Shown here in pieces: positions 8,352-15,630 of a stretch of 38,377 nucleotides of DNA. The notes beneath the pieces are model-generated. The model had not been told where the DNA came from. It worked only from the letters and a program-made list of their open reading frames with translations, and did not search any database. The stretch is from assembly GCA_037382065.1 (NCBI GenBank), contig JARRQF010000021.1:1-38377 (forward strand). Reading direction: 5' to 3'. Source of the stretch: Thiodiazotropha sp037382065 (lineage in GTDB: Bacteria > Pseudomonadota > Gammaproteobacteria > Chromatiales > Chromatiaceae). Numbering within the stretch: position 1 is the stretch's first letter; every line of letters starts with the position of its first letter. The translations under genes and the position numbers were made by a program.

Positions 8352-10763
8352 TTAACGTTGCTGAGCAGCTAAGAACCGCCAGGTGTCGATTACCGTGTCG
8401 GGATTGAGTGAAACGCTGGTGATCTTCTGCTCTACTAACCATTCTGCCAGATCAGGATAATCTGAGGGTCCCTGCCCACAGATGCCCACATATTTTCCAG
8501 CGTCGTTACAGGCTTGAATAGCCATACTGAGCATCTTCTTGACAGCGGGATTACGCTCATCGAAGCTGCTGGCAACCAGACTGGAATCGCGGTCTAGTCC
8601 CAATGTGAGTTGGGTCATGTCATTTGAGCCAATGGAAAAGCCGTCAAAGTACTCGAGAAACTCCTTAGCCAGCACAGCATTCGATGGCAATTCACACATC
8701 ATGATGACGCGTAATCCGTTTTCGCCCCGCTTCAGGCCATTCTCCCCTAATAGCTTAATGACGCCAGCGGCCTCTTCCAGGGTGCGTACAAAGGGAATCA
8801 TGATCTCAACATTATTGAATCCCATCTCCTCTCGTACCCGTTTCAGAGCACGGCACTCCAGCTCAAAACAGGGGCGGAAGCTATCCGAGAGGTAGCGGGA
8901 GGCACCACGGAAGCCGATCATTGGATTCTCTTCCGATGGTTCGTAGAGTTTGCCTCCGATCAGATTCGCGTATTCATTGGATTTAAAATCGGACATGCGC
9001 ACGATGATCGGTTTATCTTCAAAGGCTGCGGCTAGGGTGGAGATGCCCTCAACTAACTTTTCGACATAGAAACCGACTGGATCGTCATAACCATCGATCT
9101 GCTTCTGCGCTATAGCTTTGATATCTTCAGGCAGTTGTTCAAACGCCATCAGTGCGCGGGGATGTACTCCGATGGTGGTATTGATGATGAACTCCAGTCG
9201 CGCCAGACCAATGCCGTTATTGGGGATGCGGCTGAATGCAAAAGCCCGGCTCGGGTTGGCTACATTCATCATGATCTTCACTGGTGGCTCAGGCATGCTG
9301 GTGACATCGCCCTGACTGATTGAGAATTTCAACAGGCCCTCGTAGATGAACCCATCATCACCCTCAGCACAGGAGACGGTTACTTCCTGACCCTCTTGCA
9401 GGGTTTCTGTTGCATCGTTACAGCCAACCACGGCAGGGATGCCAAGTTCACGAGCGATAATTGCCGCATGACAGGTGCGTCCCCCCCGGTTGGTGACAAT
9501 GGCGGAGGCCCGCTTCATCACAGGTTCCCAGTCTGGGTCGGTCATATCGGTAACCAGAACATCACCTGGCTCGACCTTAGCCATTTCACTGGCATTGTGG
9601 ATGATTTTTGCGACACCATTGCCGATACGTTGACCAATGGCTCGGCCCTGAATTAAGACACGGCCTCCCGTCTCCTCGAGTTTGAAACGTTCCACTGAGG
9701 CGGTATCGATCCGGCTTTCGACCGTTTCCGGACGGGCTTGCAGGATGTAGAGCTGTCCATCGCTACCATCCAGACCCCATTCGATATCCATTGGAAGCTG
9801 ATAGTGCTTCTCGATGGTAATGGCCATGCGTGCCAGACTTTCGATCTGATCATTGGTCAGGGAGAATCGTCGCTGCTCCTGCTTGTCGACATCAACCGTC
9901 TTAACCCTCTCTTCACCATTCTCGCCATAGATCATTTTAATCGCTTTGCTGCCCAGGTTGCGCCGCAGGATAGCCGGACGGCCCGCCTCGATATTACCTT
10001 TATGGACATAGAACTCGTCGGGGTTTACCGCGCCCTGAACCACCGTCTCACCAAGACCATAGGAGCTGGTAATGAACACGGCGTCTTTGAAACCAGATTC
10101 CGTATCGAGTGTGAACATGACTCCGGCGGCACCGATGTCAGAACGCACCATGCGCTGAATGCCTGCAGAAAGGGCGACCTCTTCATGGGCAAAGCCCTGG
10201 TGGACCCGATACGAGATGGCGCGGTCGTTATAGAGCGAGGCGAACACCTTCTTGATAGCGACCATCACCTCTTCAAGTCCCTGCACATTCAGGAAAGTCT
10301 CCTGTTGACCAGCGAATGAAGCATCTGGCAGATCTTCGGCGGTAGCCGAGGAGCGTACCGCAACCGAAGGTACATCTGTCGCATCACCGGTAAGTTTTTT
10401 GTAAGCGGCCGTGACAGCACTCTCCAACTCTTTGGGGAACGGGGATTTGACGACCCATTCGCGAATGGTTTTTCCCGCTTCAGCGAGTGCACTGACATCC
10501 TCGACATCCAGTTGCTGCAACAGGGGGTCGATTCGTTCAGCGAGACGGTTGTGCCGTAGGAATTCACGGAAGGCGTGCGCTGTGGTAGCAAAACCACCTG
10601 GAACGCTCACACCAGCATCAGCGAGGCCGCTGATCATTTCGCCCAAAGAGGCATTTTTACCGCCAACCTGATCAACATCGTGCATTTTCAGGTTTTCGAA
10701 CCAGATTATTTGCTCATTCACCGCTTGCCCTCGGTTTTTGGATTGATTGGATGGTTCATTCAT
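8352..10763 (-). CDS. ppsA: Phosphoenolpyruvate synthase PpsA
   Basis: PpsA converts pyruvate, ATP and water to PEP, AMP and phosphate, the entry step to gluconeogenesis. The protein has an N-terminal ATP-grasp domain (GGKNASLGEM, then SVAVRSSATAEDLP), a central swivelling domain with the phospho-His motif GGRTCHAAIIARELGIPAVVG (the Thr before Cys-His is the PpsR target), and a C-terminal TIM-barrel PEP/pyruvate domain ending with CGQGPSDYPD. I choose ATG at 10763 (803 residues, close to E. coli's 792), with GAGG eight bases upstream; an in-frame GTG at 10811 would add 16 residues overlapping the preceding gene. Only four bases separate it from the small Cys-rich gene, so it is part of the rnf-nifJ transcription unit. 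Confidence 0.95.
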   Translation of the reverse strand: MNEPSNQSKNRGQAVNEQIIWFENLKMHDVDQVGGKNASLGEMISGLADAGVSVPGGFATTAHAFREFLRHNRLAERIDPLLQQLDVEDVSALAEAGKTIREWVVKSPFPKELESAVTAAYKKLTGDATDVPSVAVRSSATAEDLPDASFAGQQETFLNVQGLEEVMVAIKKVFASLYNDRAISYRVHQGFAHEEVALSAGIQRMVRSDIGAAGVMFTLDTESGFKDAVFITSSYGLGETVVQGAVNPDEFYVHKGNIEAGRPAILRRNLGSKAIKMIYGENGEERVKTVDVDKQEQRRFSLTNDQIESLARMAITIEKHYQLPMDIEWGLDGSDGQLYILQARPETVESRIDTASVERFKLEETGGRVLIQGRAIGQRIGNGVAKIIHNASEMAKVEPGDVLVTDMTDPDWEPVMKRASAIVTNRGGRTCHAAIIARELGIPAVVGCNDATETLQEGQEVTVSCAEGDDGFIYEGLLKFSISQGDVTSMPEPPVKIMMNVANPSRAFAFSRIPNNGIGLARLEFIINTTIGVHPRALMAFEQLPEDIKAIAQKQIDGYDDPVGFYVEKLVEGISTLAAAFEDKPIIVRMSDFKSNEYANLIGGKLYEPSEENPMIGFRGASRYLSDSFRPCFELECRALKRVREEMGFNNVEIMIPFVRTLEEAAGVIKLLGENGLKRGENGLRVIMMCELPSNAVLAKEFLEYFDGFSIGSNDMTQLTLGLDRDSSLVASSFDERNPAVKKMLSMAIQACNDAGKYVGICGQGPSDYPDLAEWLVEQKITSVSLNPDTVIDTWRFLAAQQR

Positions 10764-10767
10764 TGTA

Positions 10768-10977
10768 TTAACCTCTGAGGTGGTCTCCTTGACGTTGGCA
10801 GCTATTTCCACTGCACTGACAGCTTTTTCCGCAACCCGTACCCTCTTCCTTATGGGGGCCCATGTCTGGGTGCAGTTTTGAGAAACGCCGCGTAATCGAC
10901 TGAATAACCAGCCAACCGAGCAGCAATAAAGGAATTATTGTCATGGCGATAATGTAATTCATTAATTGGTTTAACAT
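10768..10977 (-). CDS. Small Cys-rich single-pass membrane protein, 69 aa, in the rnf operon
   Basis: Residues 5-28 form one hydrophobic helix, followed by a basic stretch (TRRFSK) and a C-terminal tail with Cys49, Cys53, Cys55 and Cys60 (TGCGKSCQCSGNSC). The ATG start has TAAGGT upstream. It lies 35 bases after rnfA and 4 bases before ppsA. It resembles the FeoB-associated Cys-rich proteins and NqrM in general layout (one helix, then a C...CxCx3-4C tail), but I do not recognise it as a member of either family. NqrM helps insert the iron centre between NqrD and NqrE, which are homologues of RnfE and RnfA, so a metal-delivery role for Rnf is a reasonable hypothesis and no more. Confidence 0.7.
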   Translation of the reverse strand: MLNQLMNYIIAMTIIPLLLLGWLVIQSITRRFSKLHPDMGPHKEEGTGCGKSCQCSGNSCQRQGDHLRG

Positions 10978-10983
10978 ATCAGT

Positions 10984-11009
10984 ACCTTACGTCAGATATT
11001 TGCGGTCAA
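10984..11009 (-). promoter_or_regulatory. Conserved leader block before the small Cys-rich gene (copy 2)
   Basis: On the minus strand it reads TTGACCGCAAATATCTGACG then TAAGGT, six bases before the ATG at 10977. It is a near copy of the block before ppsR (8208-8233). It includes the Shine-Dalgarno sequence and could also be a site for shared post-transcriptional control. Confidence 0.5.
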
Positions 11010-11012
11010 CTG

Positions 11013-11594
11013 TTAACCTCCCAGTCCCGCAAAGCCCATAAATGACAATGAAAGCAGACCGCCCAACATCAGGCTGACTGCTGCGCCTTGGGTAATGCTG
11101 GGCATCGTTGAGAGTTCCAATTTTTCGCGCAGACCGGCCATCAATAGAATCGCCAGGATGAAACCCGTTCCGGCTCCTATGGCATAAACCAGGGATTGCA
11201 GAAAGTTATACTCTTTAAAAGTCTGGAATAGGGCCAGACCGAGAATGGCACAATTGGTGGTGATCAGCGGCAGAAATATCCCCAATGAACGAAATAGGCG
11301 AGGTGAAAATTTCTTCAATGCCATTTCCACCAGTTGCACGGCGCTGGCAATCACTGCGATATAGGCGATCAGACGCAGAAATTCGATGTCGAACGCAACC
11401 AGTACCATGTTAATCAGATAGGCGCAGATTGAGCTGACCAACATAACAAACATAGTTGCCAAGCCCATCGGCAGGGCTGTGTTGATCTTTCCTGAAACCC
11501 CAAGGAAAGGACATAGACCGAGAAACAGAGCGAGTACGAAATTATTCGCCAGCACAGCATTAAGGAAGATGAAACTTAATGATTCAGTTGCCAT
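11013..11594 (-). CDS. rnfA: Rnf complex membrane subunit RnfA
   Basis: RnfA is one of two homologous integral membrane subunits (with RnfE) of the Rnf ion-pumping NADH:ferredoxin oxidoreductase. At 193 residues it has normal length. It starts with the family pattern (FLNAVLANNFVLALFLGLCPFLGVS), whose Cys lies in the paired half-helix motif that holds the intramembrane iron-sulfur centre. A second such motif is ITTNCAILGLALF. Six hydrophobic helices are apparent. It is preceded by rnfE with about 67 bases between them. Confidence 0.95.
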   Translation of the reverse strand: MATESLSFIFLNAVLANNFVLALFLGLCPFLGVSGKINTALPMGLATMFVMLVSSICAYLINMVLVAFDIEFLRLIAYIAVIASAVQLVEMALKKFSPRLFRSLGIFLPLITTNCAILGLALFQTFKEYNFLQSLVYAIGAGTGFILAILLMAGLREKLELSTMPSITQGAAVSLMLGGLLSLSFMGFAGLGG

Positions 11595-11661
11595 GGCTGC
11601 TATGCTCCGAATGTTGAATGGATGGGTTCTCGATAGTCACAAGCTTTTTAAATCCAATGAG

Positions 11662-12294
11662 TCACAGAATGGAGCGGCCAGCTGATTTTTTTAGGTTTAA
11701 CCACTCGAATAGCAATAACCAGGTGCCCAGCACCAGAAATCCCCCTGCTGGTAGTATCATTACCACCCAGGGTTCGAAGCGCGGGCCGAATAGGTCGATG
11801 CCAAACAGGCTTCCTGCACCAAGAATTTCCCGCACCACGCCCAGGCAGAGTAGGGCGAAGGTAAAGCCAATACCCATTCCAGTGGCGTTGATGATGGATT
11901 TCAGAGGCCGGTTGCGGGAAGCATAGGACTCAGCACGGCCGAGAATCATACAGTTCACTACAATCAACTGGATGAAGGCACCCAGCGCATTATAGAGGTC
12001 CAGTGAAATGGCCTGTATGGTGTAGTCCACGATGGTGACAAAAGTAGCAATGATCACGATATATGTGGCGATACGCACCTGCTTGGGAATGCTGTGCCGC
12101 AGCAGCGAGATAAGGGTGCCGGAGGCGAGCAGTACAAAGGTTGTGGCCAGGCCCATGGCCAGGGCATTGATTGCCGAGTTGGTCACTGCCAACACAGGAC
12201 ACATTCCAAGTAGCATGACAAACACTGGGTTTTCACGCCACAGGCCTTCATTGAAGGTTTCCCAAGTAATGGAATCGTTTTGTTTCTTGGTCAT
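11662..12294 (-). CDS. rnfE: Rnf complex membrane subunit RnfE
   Basis: RnfE pairs with RnfA in the membrane core. The protein shows NPVFVMLLGMCPVLAVTNSAINAL and LIVVNCMILGRAESYASRN, each with the conserved Cys of the half-helix pair. At 210 residues it is somewhat short. Its last 14 or so residues (LNLKKSAGRSIL) are encoded by a 28-base repeat that also occurs at 22542-22569, so the C-terminus seems to have been rewritten by a repeat insertion. The membrane core is intact. It sits between rnfG and rnfA. Confidence 0.94.
   Translation of the reverse strand: MTKKQNDSITWETFNEGLWRENPVFVMLLGMCPVLAVTNSAINALAMGLATTFVLLASGTLISLLRHSIPKQVRIATYIVIIATFVTIVDYTIQAISLDLYNALGAFIQLIVVNCMILGRAESYASRNRPLKSIINATGMGIGFTFALLCLGVVREILGAGSLFGIDLFGPRFEPWVVMILPAGGFLVLGTWLLLFEWLNLKKSAGRSIL
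11668..11695. repeat. Family A terminal repeat forming the 3' end of rnfE
   Basis: GAATGGAGCGGCCAGCTGAT followed by TTTTTTAGG-type sequence matches the right end of the element at 22452-22569 with two mismatches over 28 bases, and also matches 25349-25372. It is read through in the minus direction as the end of rnfE, whose stop codon lies just outside it. Confidence 0.65.
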
Positions 12295-12388
12295 GTTTGT
12301 CTATTTATTTAAATGTTTAATTTTCAATCATTCGGTCGGCGGAGTGCGTTGAGCCTAGTCAAAGAAACCCGGTATATTCCGGTTAATG

Positions 12389-13075
12389 TCATGGTTTCAT
12401 GAGCTTATCTAAATTAGGTATCAGTTTCGGAATAACCTGCTGCGTTGACTGGTTGAGAGCCTTACCCACTGCTTTTGAAGAGATGGTGGCACCGGAAATG
12501 GCATCAATCTCCCAGGCATTCTGTTTGGTACCATGCTTTACAGTTACAATCTGATGAGTCAGTCCGTCACCTGTACTATTCACTTTGGCTTCCAGGGCAT
12601 CGAAGTTGGCGATGAAGTTTTTATCTTTGATAATTTTGTCACCAAGTCCCGGGGTTTCAGCGAGTTTTAATACCTTGATGCCACGAATGCACTCACAGCT
12701 TGGATCGTATCCATATAATAAGTGAACCATGCCGGCATATCCCTGGGCGGCAGCATTGGTCGCAATACCCTTGAGCGCTCCCTCACTATCATAGCCAGCA
12801 TAGAGAGTGATCCCCGTTTTTGGGCTGTTCGGGGTGACTGGCGTCAGGCTGGAATCACTTAGCAAGAAATCTTTGCGTGATACCGCACCGGGAATAACTT
12901 GAAACACGGCAGCCTCAATGGCCCGGCGCTGATTTTCGGCAATCATCGGCTTAGTTAGTTGATAGGTCAGCACTACCAAAAAGCCCGATAGCATAGCGAT
13001 TCCCACCAGGGTCCAGATCATTGGGCCTGCCGGGGTGGAAGGCTGCTGAATCACTTCGGCTTTGGTGCTGCTCAT
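12389..13075 (-). CDS. rnfG: Rnf complex subunit RnfG (covalent FMN)
   Basis: RnfG has one N-terminal membrane helix and a periplasmic FMN-binding domain with FMN attached through a Thr. Seen here are a helix at about residues 19-40, the motif ETPGLGDKI and the flavinylation motif SGATISSKAV. I prefer ATG at 13075 (228 residues), which has AGGAG about eight bases upstream, over GTG at 13126, which would overlap rnfD and add 17 residues unlike the family. A 15-codon open frame bridges rnfD and this start. An ApbE flavin transferase would be required; none is in the window. Confidence 0.92.
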   Translation of the reverse strand: MSSTKAEVIQQPSTPAGPMIWTLVGIAMLSGFLVVLTYQLTKPMIAENQRRAIEAAVFQVIPGAVSRKDFLLSDSSLTPVTPNSPKTGITLYAGYDSEGALKGIATNAAAQGYAGMVHLLYGYDPSCECIRGIKVLKLAETPGLGDKIIKDKNFIANFDALEAKVNSTGDGLTHQIVTVKHGTKQNAWEIDAISGATISSKAVGKALNQSTQQVIPKLIPNLDKLMKP

Positions 13076-13119
13076 CCGAGGTTCTCCTGAGAGAGACGAT
13101 AGGGTATTCGCTGATTCAT
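13072..13119 (-). CDS. Possible 15-residue coupling peptide between rnfD and rnfG
   Basis: The rnfD stop codon lies in an ATGA whose ATG opens the frame MNQRIPYRLSQENLG, ending at TGA within GGATGAG, whose ATG is the preferred rnfG start. The tiny frame has a good ribosome-binding site (AAAGGAG, six bases upstream), located inside the end of rnfD. It may serve only to carry ribosomes from rnfD to rnfG. Chance occurrence cannot be excluded. Confidence 0.3.
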   Translation of the reverse strand: MNQRIPYRLSQENLG

Positions 13120-14162
13120 TTTCCACTCCTTTGGGTACCGAAGACTCTGGGCTGGGTGATCTGATCGATCAGGGGTGTGGCGGCGTTACCCAGTAAAATG
13201 GCATACATGACACCTTCGGTCAGGCCACCAAACAGGCGAATAATGACAGTTAAAAAGCCGATTAAGAGGCCGTAGATAATGACGCCGAGGGGCGTGACTG
13301 GTGAACCGACCATATCACTTGCCATGAACCAGGCACCCAGCATCAATCCACCTGAAAGCAGAACAAACAGTGGGTCGGGATAGTGTTCGGGGTCGATTAA
13401 GAAAAATACGCTGGCCGTGATTGCCGCGCCGAGCAGAACGGTGACTGGTATACGCCAATCAAGCATGTGGCGGGCAGCGAGATAGAGACCCCCGGCCAGG
13501 ATTAGTAATGCTGATGTTTCACCAGTGGAACCAGCGGTGGTTCCCAGCAGCAGATCCATGTGGTCGGTGATAATGCCCTCGAATTTTTGCAGTGCCAATG
13601 GCGTGGCACCACTGAAGGCGTCAATTTTGACATTCGCTACCCATTCATCAATCGAAATCGCTTGTAAAAACGGAGGGGTGAGGCTGGTCGGAATAAACTG
13701 GCTGAAGCGCCCTTCAAACAGGGCTGGTGTCCAGGTCGTGATTGCGACTGGGAACGCTGCTTGTACAAAAGCGCGTCCGATCAGTGCTGGGTTCATGGCA
13801 TTCATGCCCAAGCCGCCAAACAGGGCTTTTCCCAATGCGATACCAATGAATCCAGCGACCACGCCCATCCATAGAGGAAAGCCGGGAGGGAGGGTCATGG
13901 CCAATAGCAATCCGGTGATGGTGGCTGACCAGTCGCCCAGACTATTGGGATTTTTACTCAAGTGGTTAAACAACCGCTCTGTAGCCAAACAGGTGATGGT
14001 GACAATAACCAGTAGAGCCAGAGCGCTGAGACCAAACTGCCACACAGTAAAGGCACAGATAGGTAGCAGCGCATAGACCACGTTACGCATAATGACGACA
14101 ACATCCTCTCCAGTATGAGCATGGGGCGAGGTTCGCAGTTCTATCGTGGGTTTTTTACTCAT
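13116..14162 (-). CDS. rnfD: Rnf complex membrane subunit RnfD (covalent FMN)
   Basis: RnfD is the large membrane subunit and carries a covalent FMN. The 348-residue protein starts with the conserved SPHAHTGEDVVVIMRNVVYAL region, has about nine to ten hydrophobic helices, the GGLGMNAMNPALIGRAF motif and the flavinylation site DAFSGATPLAL. It lies 36 bases after rnfC and overlaps the downstream coupling frame. Confidence 0.95.
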   Translation of the reverse strand: MSKKPTIELRTSPHAHTGEDVVVIMRNVVYALLPICAFTVWQFGLSALALLVIVTITCLATERLFNHLSKNPNSLGDWSATITGLLLAMTLPPGFPLWMGVVAGFIGIALGKALFGGLGMNAMNPALIGRAFVQAAFPVAITTWTPALFEGRFSQFIPTSLTPPFLQAISIDEWVANVKIDAFSGATPLALQKFEGIITDHMDLLLGTTAGSTGETSALLILAGGLYLAARHMLDWRIPVTVLLGAAITASVFFLIDPEHYPDPLFVLLSGGLMLGAWFMASDMVGSPVTPLGVIIYGLLIGFLTVIIRLFGGLTEGVMYAILLGNAATPLIDQITQPRVFGTQRSGK

Positions 14163-14198
14163 GGATATTTATTCGCATGCAATATGGGCTATTCCAGA

Positions 14199-15539
14199 TT
14201 ATGCCGCTTGTTCGCGGTTGATCGCCTTGGCAATACGGAAATATTGCACCAGGGGGATATTGGAGGGGCAGACGTAAGAACAGCAACCGCATTCGAAGCA
14301 ATCATTGAGATGATAGTCTTGGCCCATCTCCTCGTATTTGCGTTTGGCGGCAAGCAGACCCAGCATTGAGGGGTTGAGATGCATGGGGCAGGCATTGACG
14401 CAGCGAGCGCAGCGGATACAGGGCCATATCTTATGTTTTTCCTCTTCGATGGAGGGTTCATTGAGCACCAGCAGTCCTGAGGTTCCCTTGGTGATCGGGG
14501 TCTCCATGGCAGAGACGGCTGGACCCATCATCGGCCCACCGAGGATGAATTCCGTATGTGCCCCTTCATAGCCAACATGGTCCAGAATATGTTTGATTGA
14601 GGTGCCAATGGGAACCATATAGTTGGCCGGTTTAAGAATGCCAGGACCGGCTACGGTAACCACCCGCTCAATCAGTCCCCGGCCTTTGGGAAGAAGATCA
14701 CCGAGTGCCGCGAGGGTTGCCACATTATTAACCACAACGCCGACATCAGCGGGTAGTCCTCCCGTCGGAACTTCGCGGTTGAGTAGTGATTTGATCAGCA
14801 TCTTCTCAGAGCCCTGAGGGTATTTGGTCTCCACCGCCTCAACCCGCACATGACTACCTTTTGAAATATTGGCACGCAATATTTCAACCGCATCCATTTT
14901 ATTATCTTCCACGCCGATGATTGCCAGCTTTGTGTTGGTGGCGCGCATGGCAAAACGGATCCCCCGCATCAACTCTTTTGGATACTCCAACATGATGCGG
15001 TGATCACAAGTCAGGTAGGGTTCACATTCGCAACCGTTGATTACCAGAGTGTCAACCTGTTTTCCCTCTGGAATGGTTAACTTAATATGGGAAGGAAAGG
15101 CTGCACCACCTAGGCCCACCATGCCACTCTCATAGATTGCCTGAATGACCTGCTCGGGACTCAAATCACTCATCTCTCTGGGTTGTTCCCAGAGTACCTC
15201 TTGAGTCGAACCCTCATAAACGTCGATCACAATGGCGTTGGTTTTCGGACCCTTTGGCGTTGGCATCAACCCGATGTTGTGAATGCGGCCAGTGGCTGGA
15301 GCATGAATCGGTACTGAAAAGTTACCATCAGCTTTCGCGATTGGTTCGCCCCGCACAACCTCTTGGCCCTTATGCACCAGAGGAATGGCAGGCTTACCGA
15401 TATGCTGATCCAGGGGCAGTACCAATTGCGGCGGAAATGGCAGACGTCGAATAGGCTTATCCGCCGTATCTTTATGATAGGGTGGATGGACGCCATGCGT
15501 GAAACCTTTCTGCCCAAACAGCAGGTTGAACAATCCCAT
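14199..15539 (-). CDS. rnfC: Rnf complex subunit RnfC (NADH-binding, two [4Fe-4S])
   Basis: RnfC is the peripheral subunit that oxidises NADH via FMN, related to NuoF. The 446-residue protein has an N-terminal domain (GFTHGVHPPYHKD...), the nucleotide and FMN region (GMVGLGGAAFPSHIK and VINGCECEPYLTCDHR) and two complete ferredoxin motifs near the C-terminus, CIRCARCVNACP and CFECGCCSYVCP. It lacks the long repetitive C-terminal extension of E. coli RsxC. It is separated from rnfB by the inserted nifJ gene. Confidence 0.95.
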   Translation of the reverse strand: MGLFNLLFGQKGFTHGVHPPYHKDTADKPIRRLPFPPQLVLPLDQHIGKPAIPLVHKGQEVVRGEPIAKADGNFSVPIHAPATGRIHNIGLMPTPKGPKTNAIVIDVYEGSTQEVLWEQPREMSDLSPEQVIQAIYESGMVGLGGAAFPSHIKLTIPEGKQVDTLVINGCECEPYLTCDHRIMLEYPKELMRGIRFAMRATNTKLAIIGVEDNKMDAVEILRANISKGSHVRVEAVETKYPQGSEKMLIKSLLNREVPTGGLPADVGVVVNNVATLAALGDLLPKGRGLIERVVTVAGPGILKPANYMVPIGTSIKHILDHVGYEGAHTEFILGGPMMGPAVSAMETPITKGTSGLLVLNEPSIEEEKHKIWPCIRCARCVNACPMHLNPSMLGLLAAKRKYEEMGQDYHLNDCFECGCCSYVCPSNIPLVQYFRIAKAINREQAA

Positions 15540-15630
15540 AATTTTTTAGATTCGGTTAATAGGCGGAGCACTGGCTGCGCCTATTGTGAGCGTTTTAGAT
15601 CCCGTAGGCAGGATCAGAGACAAACCAAGT

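Noticed and set aside
10768..10977. Calling the small Cys-rich protein NqrM or FeoB-associated protein outright
   Set aside because: Cys spacing differs (C-x3-C-x-C-x4-C) and the GGL/LGI motif of NqrM is absent; only the general layout is shared.
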